In this document: positions 16,470 through 26,083 of the stretch, one piece after another | Layout of the letters: each line of letters starts with the position of its first letter | How positions within the stretch are numbered: position 1 is the stretch's first letter | DNA from: Kitasatospora terrestris | Lineage (GTDB): Bacteria; Actinomycetota; Actinomycetes; Streptomycetales; Streptomycetaceae | Reading direction: 5' to 3' | Length of the DNA stretch: 64,000 nt | NCBI RefSeq assembly: GCF_039542905.1 | Contig: NZ_BAABIS010000001.1 | Span: forward strand, 2,604,001 to 2,668,000 | Notes under the pieces: model-generated | Seen by the model: only the letters and a program-made list of their open reading frames with translations | Database searches by the model: none | Told to the model about the DNA's origin: nothing | Translations under genes and position numbers: made by a program

Positions 16470-16555
16470 GGGGGCACGCCTTTCTCGGGGCCCGCTCCGA
16501 CAGTACGCCAATCGAGCGTAAGCCCGGCCCCTCGGCCGGCGCACCCGCAGCGGCC

Positions 16556-17836
16556 TCAGGCCGCCGTGCGCAGCTCCCGCACCGGCCGCTGAGCGACCGT
16601 CAGCACCCGGACGTTGTCCTGCGCCGGGGTGAGGTGCCCGCGCAGCTTGACCGACAGCGCCACGATCAGGAGGGTGCACAGCGCCATCGCCGCCAGGTAC
16701 AGCGGCCAGGTGCCGGCGCCGACCAGCAGCACGCCGACCGCCGGGCCGACCGCGACGGCGATCTGCTTCACCAGTGCGTACCCCGCGTTGTAGGTGCCGA
16801 GCAGCCGGGTGGGGGCGAGGTCGGCGACGATCGGGCCCAGGGTCGGGGCGAGCAGCGACTCGCCGACGCCGAACAGCGCGTAGATCGCGACCACGGCCAC
16901 GGTCGCGGCCAGCGCCTCGGAGCGGATCAGGCCGGCGACCAGCGCCATGCCCCAGGCCGCCAGCCAGACCACGCCGGCCGCGGCCATCGCGGTGGTGCGG
17001 CGCCGGCGCTCGGTGAGCCGGACCACGAACATCTGCAGCACCACGATGGTCAGCGCGTTGGCGCCGATCGCCAGGCCCAGGGTGGAGGGCGCGGTGCCGA
17101 CGGTGTCGGTGGCGAACGCGGCGACCCCGGACTCGAACTGGCCGTAGCAGGTGAAGAAGATCAGGCCGGCGAGCAGGCAGAGCCGCAGCATCGCCTTGTC
17201 GGCGACCAGGGCCCGCAGCCCGCGCCGCTCCCCCGCCCCGGCGGAGCCCGCGACCTCCAGCGCGGCGGCCGGGATCCGGGCGGTGCCGGTGACGGCGGCC
17301 AGGCCCAGGAAGGTCAGCGCCTCGATGGTGAACAGCCGGGTCAGGCTGGCCGGGTCGGCGACGTCGACGATCTGGCCGCCGACCAGGGCGCCGAGGCCCA
17401 TGCCCAGGTTGACCAGGGTGAACTGCAGGGCGAAGGCGCGCGAGCGCTGCTCCTTGCCGGTCAGCCGGACGATCATCGTGGCGAGCGCCGGCTGGCAGGT
17501 GGTGACACCGGCGCCGAACAGGAAGGAGGAGATCAGCAGCCCGGGCGTGGTGGCGGCCTGACCGAAGGCGAACGCGCCGACGGAGGCGATCGCGGCGCCG
17601 GCCAGCAGCACCGGACGCGGCCCGTACCGGTCGATGCCGCGCCCGGTGAACGGGAGCACCGCCAGCGCGGCCAGCGCGAACACGGTGAACACCGCGCCCG
17701 CCGCCGCACTGCCGAGGCCCCGCACCTGGTCCACGTACACGAACATGTACGGCATCGTGAACCCGCTGCCGAAGGCGCTGAGCGCGTTCCCGACCTGGAC
17801 GCGACGCAGCCGACCGCCGCCGCCCCACTGCTTCAC
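16556..17836 (-). CDS. Major facilitator superfamily efflux transporter
   Basis: 426 residues with twelve hydrophobic helices. The loop 2-3 motif is FTGRGIDRYGPRPVLLAG, a DHA-type variant of G-x-x-x-D-R-x-G-R/P-R, and a glycine-rich antiporter-like stretch follows (LVNLGMGLGALVGGQIVD). I chose GTG 17836 because AAGGGG lies 6 bases before it; an ATG 7 codons upstream has no ribosome site. It is divergent from a MarR gene across an AT-rich 111-base gap and is probably repressed by it. Substrate unknown; a drug or a product of the adjacent FAD enzyme is possible. Confidence 0.85.
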   Translation of the reverse strand: MKQWGGGGRLRRVQVGNALSAFGSGFTMPYMFVYVDQVRGLGSAAAGAVFTVFALAALAVLPFTGRGIDRYGPRPVLLAGAAIASVGAFAFGQAATTPGLLISSFLFGAGVTTCQPALATMIVRLTGKEQRSRAFALQFTLVNLGMGLGALVGGQIVDVADPASLTRLFTIEALTFLGLAAVTGTARIPAAALEVAGSAGAGERRGLRALVADKAMLRLCLLAGLIFFTCYGQFESGVAAFATDTVGTAPSTLGLAIGANALTIVVLQMFVVRLTERRRRTTAMAAAGVVWLAAWGMALVAGLIRSEALAATVAVVAIYALFGVGESLLAPTLGPIVADLAPTRLLGTYNAGYALVKQIAVAVGPAVGVLLVGAGTWPLYLAAMALCTLLIVALSVKLRGHLTPAQDNVRVLTVAQRPVRELRTAA

Positions 17837-17857
17837 TGCACACCCCTTGAGAGTCAT

Positions 17858-17947
17858 AGTCTTTAGACAGCAAGATTTAAGAGCTAAACTCTAAGGGTTG
17901 CAAGCCTCAAAGGTCAAAGGCTTAAGGACTGCAGGCTGCGTGGGAGA
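17858..17947. promoter_or_regulatory. AT-rich divergent promoter/operator region of MFS and marR
   Basis: This stretch is strikingly AT-rich for the window. It holds direct heptamers TCAAAGG-TCAAAGG-CTTAAGG (about 17908-17928), a GTCT-TT-AGAC dyad and an imperfect TTAAGAG/CTCTAAG inverted pair. Such clustered repeats between a MarR gene and its transporter usually contain the repressor sites; I cannot say which repeat is the operator. Confidence 0.5.
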
Positions 17948-18517
17948 ATGACCGCCATGAGTGCACGCAGACCCGAGCCCGCCGACGGCGGCGAGCTGGG
18001 CATCGCCGAGCAGGTGGCCGTCTACCAGCGGGAATTCCCCACGGTGGACCCGCAGGTGGAGACCATCGTCTCCACCCTCTCCCGGGTGTCCCGGCGGATG
18101 AACGTCGCCTACGGGCGCCAGCTGGCCGCCCTCGGGATCACCTCCGCCGAGTGGGAGGTGCTCAAGGCCCTGGTGATCGCCGGCAGTCCGTACCGCCTCG
18201 GTCCCGGCGAACTGGCCAAGCGGCTCGGGCTGACGCCCGCCGCGATGACCCACCGGATCGACCGGATGGTCACCGAGGGCCTGGTCACCCGGGAGCGCGA
18301 CGAGAACAACCGGGTGCGGGTGATCATCGAGCTGACCGAGGACGGCCGCGACAAGTGGCTGGAGCTGATGCGGATGGCCGCCGTCTTCGAGGCGGACATC
18401 CTCCAGGACATCACCGGCGAGGACCGGACGGCCTTCGCCGGCATGCTCTCCCGGATGCTGCGCCGGATCGAGGAGAGCCAGCCCGACGCCCTGGGCCGCA
18501 CCGAGGACCTGGACTGA
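17948..18517 (+). CDS. MarR-family transcription regulator
   Basis: 189 residues. After an N-terminal extension the winged-helix core has GITSAEWEVLKALVIAG, then GPGELAKRLGLTPAAMTHRIDRMVTEGLVTRERDENNRVRVIIELTEDG split around the recognition helix and wing, followed by a dimerisation helix. Either ATG 17948 or ATG 17957 (MSARRPEP) can be the start. MarR proteins repress efflux genes until a phenolic ligand binds; the divergent MFS transporter and FAD oxidoreductase are the expected targets. A GNAT gene follows in the same direction after 35 bases and may be cotranscribed. Confidence 0.9.
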   Translation: MTAMSARRPEPADGGELGIAEQVAVYQREFPTVDPQVETIVSTLSRVSRRMNVAYGRQLAALGITSAEWEVLKALVIAGSPYRLGPGELAKRLGLTPAAMTHRIDRMVTEGLVTRERDENNRVRVIIELTEDGRDKWLELMRMAAVFEADILQDITGEDRTAFAGMLSRMLRRIEESQPDALGRTEDLD

Positions 18518-18552
18518 GCCGCACGGGCTCCGACGACGAGGGGGGACCGCGG

Positions 18553-19077
18553 ATGACACGCGGGGAACTGATCACACTGCGGGCGATGGGGCCCGAGGAC
18601 GCCGAGTCGCTGTGGCGCTGGAACCACGACGCCGAGGTGATGCGGTGGATGGACGACACCTACCCGTCCACCGTCGAGCAGGTCCGCGGCTGGCTCGGCG
18701 ACCGGCCTCGCAACACCTACGCGGATGTGCTGTTCGGCATCGAGGCGACCGGGGACGGCGTGCTGATCGGCCTGGTGATGCTGCACGGCACCGAGCCGGA
18801 GAAGGGCATCGCCAAGCTCGACATCTACCTCGGCGAGAAGGAGTACTGGGGCCGCGGCTTCGCCACCGACGCGGTGCGCACCGCCTGCCGGTACGGCTTC
18901 GAGGAGATGCGCCTGCACAAGGTGACGCTCACCGTGGTCACCGAGAACCACGCCGCCCGCACGGTCTACGAGAAGGTCGGCTTCGTCGAGGAGGGCCGGC
19001 TGCGCCAGGTGTTCCGCCGCGACGGCGCGTGGTGGGACATGTTCACGATGGGCCTGCTGGCGGACGAGCTGCGCTGA
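18553..19077 (+). CDS. RimJ/RimL-type GNAT acetyltransferase
   Basis: 174 residues of a single GNAT fold: N-terminal LITLRAMGPEDAESLWRWNHDAEVMRWM split as usual for this subfamily, motif A LDIYLGEKEYWGRGFATDAV, and motif B NHAARTVYEKVGFVEEGRLR. The RimL-like group acetylates protein N-termini, amino acids or drugs. It is 35 bases downstream of marR and may share its transcript. Its 3' end overlaps the convergent ABC ATPase gene by 35 bases (19043-19077). Confidence 0.85.
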   Translation: MTRGELITLRAMGPEDAESLWRWNHDAEVMRWMDDTYPSTVEQVRGWLGDRPRNTYADVLFGIEATGDGVLIGLVMLHGTEPEKGIAKLDIYLGEKEYWGRGFATDAVRTACRYGFEEMRLHKVTLTVVTENHAARTVYEKVGFVEEGRLRQVFRRDGAWWDMFTMGLLADELR

Positions 19078-20041
19078 GCTCCGCCGCCTCGTCCGGCCGG
19101 ACCTCGATGCGGTCGGCCGCCAGGTCGACCGCCACCCGGTGCTCCATGCCGAGCGCGGCCAGGAAGTGCCGGGGCAGCTGGATCCGGCCGGTGCGGTCGA
19201 GCATCGCGTACTCGCGCTCGCTGACCCGCTCCGCGCCGTCCTCGCCGACCACGGTCGAGCGCAGCACCTCGGTGCTGGTCCGGCCGTCCCGGACGGCGAC
19301 GGTGCGGCGCACCTCGCCGGCCACCATCGGGTCGTGGGTGACGATCACCACGGTCGCGGCCAGCTCCCGGTTGACCGTCCGGAAGGCGTCGAAGATGCCC
19401 GCCGCGGTCTCCGAGTCCAGCTCGCCGGTCGGTTCGTCGGCCAGCAGCACGGCCGGGTTGTTGGCCATCGCCACGGCGATGGCCACCCGCTGCTGCTGGC
19501 CGCCGGAGAGCTGGGCGGGCAGCCGGTCGGCGAGCGGGCCGATCTCCAGCGCCTCCAGCAGCTCGGCCACCCGGGCGGCGTGCCGCTTGGCGGCGCCCCG
19601 GGTGCGGCGGGCGCCGCGCAGCTGCATCGGCAGCGCGACGTTCTGCGCGGCGGTGAGGAAGGGCAGCAGGTTGCGCGCGGTCTGCTGCCAGACGAAGCCG
19701 ACCACCTCACGGCGGTAGCGCAGCCGGTCCCTGGCGTTCATGTCGAGCAGGTCGCAGCCGTCCACGGTGGCCCGGCCGGCGGTCGGGCTGTCCAGCCCGG
19801 CGAGGATGTTCAGCAGGGTGGACTTGCCGCTGCCGGAGGCGCCGACCAGGGCCACCAGGTCGCCGCGCTCGACGACCAGGTCCAATCCCTGCAGGGCCTG
19901 CACCTCGACCTTCTCGGCGGTGAAGATCCGCACCACCCGGTCGCACACGATGGCCGCGCCTTCGCCGTACCGGGCCGGTTCGGCGGCTGCCAGCGCGGCG
20001 CGCTGCAACTCCCGGTAGCTGGGCGCCGGTTCAGTGGTCAA
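19043..20041 (-). CDS. ABC transporter ATPase (MacB/LolD type) with C-terminal AbrB-like tail
   Basis: 332 residues. The ATPase core has Walker A GASGSGKST near residue 70, QQTARNLLPFLTA in the Q-loop, signature LSGGQQQRVAIAVA, Walker B VLLADEPTGELDSE and switch His in VTHDP. After about residue 270 an extra 60 residues (REYAMLDRTGRIQLPRHFLAAL, then VAVDLAADRIEVRP) resemble the AbrB/MazE swapped-hairpin DNA-binding fold. The best start is TTG 20041, overlapping the upstream permease stop as TTGA; no ATG or GTG fits. It is the last gene of a three-gene unit with two FtsX-type permeases. Confidence 0.85.
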   Translation of the reverse strand: MTTEPAPSYRELQRAALAAAEPARYGEGAAIVCDRVVRIFTAEKVEVQALQGLDLVVERGDLVALVGASGSGKSTLLNILAGLDSPTAGRATVDGCDLLDMNARDRLRYRREVVGFVWQQTARNLLPFLTAAQNVALPMQLRGARRTRGAAKRHAARVAELLEALEIGPLADRLPAQLSGGQQQRVAIAVAMANNPAVLLADEPTGELDSETAAGIFDAFRTVNRELAATVVIVTHDPMVAGEVRRTVAVRDGRTSTEVLRSTVVGEDGAERVSEREYAMLDRTGRIQLPRHFLAALGMEHRVAVDLAADRIEVRPDEAAELSAARPPAGPS

Positions 20042-22782
20042 CGGTCGTCTCCCGCTCTCAACTCGGTGGTGATCTGGCGCCGGCCGGAGATCGCGGCCTC
20101 GGCGAGGACGGTGACCGCGGCGACGGCGGCCAGCAGGCCGGCCTGGGTGAGCACCGGTACGGCGGCCGGGGTCAGGCCGCCGGGCACGACCGCGCCGACC
20201 ACCGCGGACAGGTCCACGGCCGGGCCGAGCAGCAGTACCGCGAGGACCGCGAACAGCGCGCCGGCCAGGGCCGCGAGCAGCGCCGACGGCAGCGCCTCGG
20301 TCAGGATCAGGGCCAGGCCCTCGCGCGGCCGCAGGCCCATGGTGCGCAGCCGGGCGAGCAGCGCGGCGCGCTCCGGTCCGGAGCGGACCAGGGAGATCAG
20401 CACCGCCAGCACCGCGAAGCCCGCCGCGGCGGCCACCGCGGCGCGGAACACCGCCCCGGCGGCCCGGCCCAGCGGGTCGGCGGCCAGCCGCCGCACCGTC
20501 TCGGCGCTGGTGCGGACCCGCTTCGGGTCGGACGTGTCGCCGAGCAGGGCGCGCAGGGCCGCGGGGTCCGGGTCGCCGCCGGCCAGCCACAGGTTGGCCC
20601 TGGCGGTGCCGGGCAGCCGGTCGTGCACCGGACCGGCCGGCAGCACCACCAGGTCGCGGGCGCGCGGCGCCGCGGGGGTGGCGCCGACCTGCCCGACCGG
20701 GCGGATCAGCACCTCGCGGCTGCCCAGGTGCAGGGCGCGCGGCTCCTCGTCCAGCCGCTCGGCGAGCGCGGGGCTGACCAGGGCCGGCACCGGCGCGTCG
20801 GCGGCCACCGGGCCGCTCAGCAGCGCCGGGTCGAAGGCGCCGACGCCGAGCTGCTCGGCGAGCGCGGCGTACGCCGCCGGGTCGGCGATCACCACGGTCA
20901 GCGAGCCGGCCAGGCTGCGGTCGGCGGTGGCCGTCGAACCGTCCAGGTCGAGCCAGACGCCCTGCGCCGAGCGGACGCCGGGCAGCCGGCCGGCGGCCTC
21001 GACGAAGCCGTCCGGCAGGGCGAGCCCCGGAGCGGCGGCGACCCGGGCGTCCGCGCCGACCTCGGCCCGGGCCGCGCGCAGCCGGCCGTGGTCCACCGCG
21101 GCGAGCACGGTGGCGCCGAACCCGGCGGTGGTGACCGCCAGCAGCAGCGCGAACACCGGCAGCACGCTCGGTCGCCGGCCCGTCCCGCGGGCGGCCCGGG
21201 CCAGGCCCAGGAAGCCGATCGCACCCGGGCGCCGGGCCGCCGCCCGGGCCGCCCCGCCGATCAGCACCGGGTGCAGCCGGGCCAGCAGCAGCGCGCCGGC
21301 CAGCGCGAGCAGCAGTGGTGCGGCCACCAGCAGCAGGTCCACGCCGCCCTCGGCGGGGGCGACCCCGCGGCGGCGGACTGCGGCGACCGCCCCGGCGGCG
21401 GCCAGCACCACCGCGAACTCGACGACCGCCCGGCGGCGGCCGGCGCTCCCGCCGGGCCGCAGCGCCCGCAGCGCGCCCAGCGGCAGGGCCAGCAGGCCGA
21501 CCAGGGCCACCGCCGTCCCGGCCAGTACCGCGCCGCCCCAGCGCGGGGTGGGCAGCAGGAGCAGGGCCAGCGCGGTGCCGAGCAGGGCGGCGGGCAGCGC
21601 GGTGACCGCGCTCTCGCCGAGCAGCCGGCGCAGCAGCCCGCGGGTGGATGCGCCGCGGGCCCGCAGCAGGCGCAGTTCGGCGGCGCGGCGGTCGGTGGCG
21701 AGCGCGGCGGCCAGCAGCAGCACGGTCAGCGCCACCCCGGCCGCGCCGACCGGGCCGAGCACGGTCAGCGGCGCGGCGGCGGCCTGTCGGCGCTCGGCGG
21801 TGGCGATCGTGCCGGGCAGCGAGGAGGAGAGGCGCAGGTCCTGCCGGAGGGTGCTGTTGGGCAGGGCGGCGGCCTGCGGACCGGAGATCAGCGAGGCCAA
21901 CGCGCGGCGCACCTCGGGCAGCCGGTCGGCGCGGAACACCGCCTCGTCGATCGGGACCTGGAAGAAGTCCTCGGCCGCGTCGCCCCACGCCCCGAGCGAC
22001 GGCAGGCCGCCGGTCCCGGTGACCGCGCCGGTCAGCCAGTAAGGCACCGACTCGCCCGGGGCCACCTCGACGGACTCCAGGCACGGGCCGGTGGTGCACT
22101 GCACCCCGGCCCAGAAGGCGCCCTCCGGGTCGTCGGGGACGAAGGTGCCGACCACCTCGGCGGTGAACCGCTCGTCCCTGGCGACGGCCCGCACGTCGCC
22201 GCCCGGGGCCGCGCCGGCGTCCAGCACCTGGCCGACCCGGATCTTCAGCGTGTCGGCGGTGGCCTGGGAAACAGCGATCTCGAAGCGCAGCCCGTCCTGC
22301 CCGCCGCCCGGCCAGCGGCCCGCGGTCAGCCGGGCGTGGCCGGCGACGTCGTGCAGGTGGGCGAGGCCCAGCTTGGGCGGCAGGGTGCCGGGGCGCGGCA
22401 GCTCCGGGTCGAGCAGCGCGCGGGGGGTGCGGGCCCGGGAGCCGTACACCTCGCCGGCGGCGGCCAGCCGCAGCGGGGCGTGCACCTCCTTGGCCAGCAC
22501 CGCGGCGATCCGGTCCAGGTCGGCGGCCCGGTCGCCGGAAACCTCGCGGGTCTGCACCGAGGCGGCCAGCAGCGCGTTGCCGGTCGGGCCGCTGCCCCGC
22601 ACCAGGTCGCGCAGCGCCCCGTCGGCCGCGCGGTCCAGCGCCCGCGGCAGCGCGGCGGCGAGGAAGGCCGCCACCAGCACCAGCACCGTCCCGAGCACCG
22701 CCGCGTACGGCGCCGCACCCAGCCGGGTCCGCACCCACGGCACCCGCACCGGCGCCGCCCCCGGACGGTCGAGCCCGCTCAC
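20038..22782 (-). CDS. FtsX-type ABC permease (914 aa)
   Basis: A large permease with an N-terminal helix (about 25-45), a long extracytoplasmic domain (about 46-330), then repeated groups of helices separated by a second outer domain, ending in a three-helix FtsX module (about 775-900, RSGPERAALLARLRTMGLRPRE). This is the duplicated MacB/FtsX layout of exporters of lipoproteins, peptides or hydrophobic compounds. The GTG start overlaps the upstream permease stop (GTGA 22779-22782), and its stop overlaps the TTG of the ATPase, so the three are translationally coupled. Substrate unknown. Confidence 0.85.
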   Translation of the reverse strand: MSGLDRPGAAPVRVPWVRTRLGAAPYAAVLGTVLVLVAAFLAAALPRALDRAADGALRDLVRGSGPTGNALLAASVQTREVSGDRAADLDRIAAVLAKEVHAPLRLAAAGEVYGSRARTPRALLDPELPRPGTLPPKLGLAHLHDVAGHARLTAGRWPGGGQDGLRFEIAVSQATADTLKIRVGQVLDAGAAPGGDVRAVARDERFTAEVVGTFVPDDPEGAFWAGVQCTTGPCLESVEVAPGESVPYWLTGAVTGTGGLPSLGAWGDAAEDFFQVPIDEAVFRADRLPEVRRALASLISGPQAAALPNSTLRQDLRLSSSLPGTIATAERRQAAAAPLTVLGPVGAAGVALTVLLLAAALATDRRAAELRLLRARGASTRGLLRRLLGESAVTALPAALLGTALALLLLPTPRWGGAVLAGTAVALVGLLALPLGALRALRPGGSAGRRRAVVEFAVVLAAAGAVAAVRRRGVAPAEGGVDLLLVAAPLLLALAGALLLARLHPVLIGGAARAAARRPGAIGFLGLARAARGTGRRPSVLPVFALLLAVTTAGFGATVLAAVDHGRLRAARAEVGADARVAAAPGLALPDGFVEAAGRLPGVRSAQGVWLDLDGSTATADRSLAGSLTVVIADPAAYAALAEQLGVGAFDPALLSGPVAADAPVPALVSPALAERLDEEPRALHLGSREVLIRPVGQVGATPAAPRARDLVVLPAGPVHDRLPGTARANLWLAGGDPDPAALRALLGDTSDPKRVRTSAETVRRLAADPLGRAAGAVFRAAVAAAAGFAVLAVLISLVRSGPERAALLARLRTMGLRPREGLALILTEALPSALLAALAGALFAVLAVLLLGPAVDLSAVVGAVVPGGLTPAAVPVLTQAGLLAAVAAVTVLAEAAISGRRQITTELRAGDDR

Positions 22783-25700
22783 ATCTCCTCCACGTGCCGC
22801 AGGCGGGAACCGGGTTCGCGGTGGCGGCGGGCGGCGGGCCGCGCGGACACCAGCAGGACGGCGGCCATCGCGGCCGCCAGCAGGGCGACCTGGCCGAGCG
22901 GCAGACGGACCAGCACCTCCGGCACCGGGCGGTGCGCGGTCGGGGTGAGCACCATCAGCGGCACCATCAGGTGCACCAGCAGCGCGCCCAGCCCGAGCCC
23001 CACGCCGAGCCCGAGCAGGGCCAGCACGCCCTGCTCCGCGGCGACCGTCCGGGCCAGCCGCCTCCGGGGCGTGCCGAGCGCGACCAGCACCGCGAACTCC
23101 GCGGTCCGCTCGGCCGCCGCACCGGCGGAGGCGGCGGCGAAGCCGATCGCGGCGAGCGCGGCGGCGGCCACCGCGAGCGCGGCGAGCGCGCTCTGCGGGG
23201 CGGCGCCGAGCGGGTCGGCGCGCAGGTCGGCGGCGAGTTCCTGACGGACCTGCAGGTTCTGCACGGTGGCGCCGGCCCGCAGCCGGTCGGCGGCCTGGCG
23301 GGGGGTCGGGTCGTCCGGTCCGGTGCCGGGCAGCCACCACTCGGTGGGGCCGAGCCCGTAGTCGCCGTGGGCGGCGAGCACCCGGTCGAGGGTGGCGAGG
23401 TCGAGGGCGATCGCCGGGCCGAACGCGGTCGGCAGCGCCTGCACCTGCGCGACGACCTTGACCTTGATGGTGGCGGTGCCGAGCGGCACCCGGACCTCGT
23501 CGCCGACCGAGGCACCGCTGCCCGCCAGGTAGTCGCGGGTGGCGACGGCGACGGGCTCGGGCGCCACCGCGGCCGCGCCCTCGGCGTCGATCGGCGCGAC
23601 GGTCATCCGCTGGACGCCGCGCGGCCCGGACAGGGTGTGGTAGTCGAGCAGCAGCAGCCCGGTGCCGACCTTCGCGCCGAAGCCGTCCGAGGGCAGCTTG
23701 CCCTTGGCCTCCGCGGTGACCTTCCAGCCGAGGCCCTCGGGCAGGGTGACGGGGGCGGGGGCGGCGCCGGGGCCGTCCAGGGCGGTGATCCGGTCGATCG
23801 ACAACTGCCCGGTGACGCCGCTGTCCGGCTGGAGTTCGCTCTCCACCAGCAGCCCGGCGACGGTGAGCGGCCAGGCGGGGGTGCCGGTCGGGGCGCCGTA
23901 CAGGCCGCCGAGGTCGACGGAGACGTGCTGCGCGCCGGATTCGGCGATCGGCGGGGCCTGCACGGTGTAGGAGACGCCGAGGCCGTCGCGGAGCAGGATC
24001 CGCAGCCGCAGGTCGTGCCGGCAGACCCCGGGGCAGGCGAACCCGTCCATGTCGGGCAGCGGGTGGGCGGGGGTGGTCACCCGGGTGGTGACGTCCAGGT
24101 CGATCCGGGTCGGCCGGCCGGGCAGCACCGGGCCGGCCTTGGCGCCGGTCAGCGGCTCTGCGGGCAGCGCGGCGAACAGCGCCTTCGGGTCCCGGCCGTC
24201 CAGCAGGTCGGAGCGGACCGGCAGGTGCGCGGCGGCGGCCCGGGCGTCGAGGGCGAGCACGGTGGCGGCCCGGCCGTCGGTGAGGTGCTGGTCCTTGCGG
24301 ATCACGGGGATCAGCCGGTCGCCGCCGGGCAGTGCCCGGTACTGGCCGCCCTGCCCGGCGACGGGCACCGCGGAGCCGGATATCCGCAGGCCGCCGGCGG
24401 TCGCGAAGTCCGCCTGGTCGGCCTGCGAGGCGGACCAGGAGGCGCGCTGACCGACCGCCAGCATGCCCATCGAGGTGGCCAGCACCAGCAGCAGGACCGG
24501 TCCGGCGCCCCGGCCGGGCCGGCGGGCGAACTGCCAGCCGGCCAGCGCCGGTGCCAGGCCCGCGCCGCGCGCGGCCAGCCGCTCGCCGAGCCGGGCCGCG
24601 AACGGCAGCAGCCGCAGCACCAGGACGGTGCCCGCGCACAGCGCCAGGGTCGGCGCGGCGACCAGCAGCGGGTCGACGCCGAGCCGGCCCGCCGCGTCCG
24701 CGCTCAGCCCGCCGCCCGCGTAGTGGGTGAGCTGCTGGTAGGCCAGCACGGCCAGCACCAGCAGGGCGAGGTCGGCGCCGGAGCGGACCGCCCCGGCGAC
24801 CGCCGCTCGCCGCCGGCCGGCCCGGCGGAGCACCGCCGTGCCGGCGGAGCGCAGCAGCACCGGGACGACCGCGAGCAGCACGCAGCCGACCGCGACGGCC
24901 GCCGCGACCGGCCAGCTGACCGCGGGCACGCCGGTCGGCAGTGCCCCGCCGGTGCCGGGCAGCAGGCGCAGCAGCAGCGGGGTCAGCGGCGGGGCGAGGA
25001 CGGCCGCGGGCAGTGCCAGCAGCGCGGCCTCGGCGGCGGTGAAGGCGCCGATCCGCCGCCGGGAGGCGCCGCGGGCGGTGAGCAGTTCGTTCTCGGCGGC
25101 CTGCCGGTCGGCCAGCAGGTGGACCACCAGCAGCAGCGCGGCGGCGGCCAGCACCGCGAGTTGCAGCGCGCCGACCAGCAGGGTGGACCGGGCGACCAGC
25201 GCGTCGGTCGCCAACTCGTCGAGCAGGGCGGGCAGGTCGGTGTCGGTGCGCAGCGACTGCTCGCGGCGGATCCGGTCGGCGAGGTCGACCGCGCGCTGCC
25301 GCAGCGCCCCGGTCCCGGCGACCGGCAGTGCGGTGAAGTCGGCGTCGACCAGCCAGGAGCGGGCGCCCTGGGCGACCGTACCGCCGGTGAAGACGGTGTC
25401 GTCGGCGAGCAGCGGCCCGTAGCTGGCGAAGCTCAGCAGCTGGGTGCCGCGCCCGGCCAGCGGGTCCAGTCGCCAGTACGGGTCCTCCCGGTCGGCGACC
25501 CGGTAGACGCCGGTGGCCAGCACGGTGAGCGGCCGGCCGGTGAAGCGGTCGGTGAGCTCCAGTTCGGCCGGCAGTCGGGCGCCGGCGAGGCCGAGGCCGG
25601 CCAGGGCGGGCTCGGGCACCGCCACCTCGACCGGACCGCCCGGACGCGCGGCGGCCGGCCAGCTGCCGTCGGCGAGGACGGTCCGGGCCCGGTCGAGCGC

Positions 25701-26057
25701 GGCGATCGTGGTCAGGTCGGGGTCCTTGCCCGGCGCGGCGGTCGCCGCCAGCCCGTACGAGCCGCTGCGTGCCACCGCCTGCACGGTGACCGGCAGCGGG
25801 GCGAACAGGTCCTGGGCGAAGCCGCGCACCGCCGCGTCGTCCGCGGTCCGGTCGGCGAGCGTGCGGTCGCCGGAGAGCAGCACGGTGGTCCGGCCGTGGC
25901 CGGGGCCCTGCAGGGCGCGGCGCGTACCGGCCTCGTCCGCCGCGCGGTCGAACACCGTGAGCGCGGTCAGGACGGCGGTGGTGATCAGGACGGTGAGCAG
26001 CGCGGCGGACGCCAGCGGCAGCCGTCCGCGCAGCCGGCGCACGACGAAGCCGACCAT
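22779..26057 (-). CDS. FtsX-type ABC permease (1092 aa)
   Basis: First gene of the minus-strand unit. It has an N-terminal helix (about 13-35), a large outer domain (about 36-265), an FtsX helix group around 275-540 with the cytoplasmic loop RQAAENELLTARGASRRRIG, a second outer domain, and a C-terminal FtsX module (LVALGTPRRRLARTVAAEQG). It is the longer paralogue of the downstream permease, and the two probably form a heterodimer. The ATG at 26057 starts directly at the conserved MVGFVVRRLRGRLPLA. A second ATPase gene is divergent 147 bases away. Confidence 0.85.
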   Translation of the reverse strand: MVGFVVRRLRGRLPLASAALLTVLITTAVLTALTVFDRAADEAGTRRALQGPGHGRTTVLLSGDRTLADRTADDAAVRGFAQDLFAPLPVTVQAVARSGSYGLAATAAPGKDPDLTTIAALDRARTVLADGSWPAAARPGGPVEVAVPEPALAGLGLAGARLPAELELTDRFTGRPLTVLATGVYRVADREDPYWRLDPLAGRGTQLLSFASYGPLLADDTVFTGGTVAQGARSWLVDADFTALPVAGTGALRQRAVDLADRIRREQSLRTDTDLPALLDELATDALVARSTLLVGALQLAVLAAAALLLVVHLLADRQAAENELLTARGASRRRIGAFTAAEAALLALPAAVLAPPLTPLLLRLLPGTGGALPTGVPAVSWPVAAAVAVGCVLLAVVPVLLRSAGTAVLRRAGRRRAAVAGAVRSGADLALLVLAVLAYQQLTHYAGGGLSADAAGRLGVDPLLVAAPTLALCAGTVLVLRLLPFAARLGERLAARGAGLAPALAGWQFARRPGRGAGPVLLLVLATSMGMLAVGQRASWSASQADQADFATAGGLRISGSAVPVAGQGGQYRALPGGDRLIPVIRKDQHLTDGRAATVLALDARAAAAHLPVRSDLLDGRDPKALFAALPAEPLTGAKAGPVLPGRPTRIDLDVTTRVTTPAHPLPDMDGFACPGVCRHDLRLRILLRDGLGVSYTVQAPPIAESGAQHVSVDLGGLYGAPTGTPAWPLTVAGLLVESELQPDSGVTGQLSIDRITALDGPGAAPAPVTLPEGLGWKVTAEAKGKLPSDGFGAKVGTGLLLLDYHTLSGPRGVQRMTVAPIDAEGAAAVAPEPVAVATRDYLAGSGASVGDEVRVPLGTATIKVKVVAQVQALPTAFGPAIALDLATLDRVLAAHGDYGLGPTEWWLPGTGPDDPTPRQAADRLRAGATVQNLQVRQELAADLRADPLGAAPQSALAALAVAAAALAAIGFAAASAGAAAERTAEFAVLVALGTPRRRLARTVAAEQGVLALLGLGVGLGLGALLVHLMVPLMVLTPTAHRPVPEVLVRLPLGQVALLAAAMAAVLLVSARPAARRHREPGSRLRHVEEM

Positions 26058-26083
26058 CCCCGTTCCCCCCGTTCCGCCCGGCC

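Noticed and set aside
19043..19077. Frameshift at the convergent GNAT/ABC ATPase junction
   Set aside because: Both reading frames are intact; the 35-base overlap is a normal convergent overlap.
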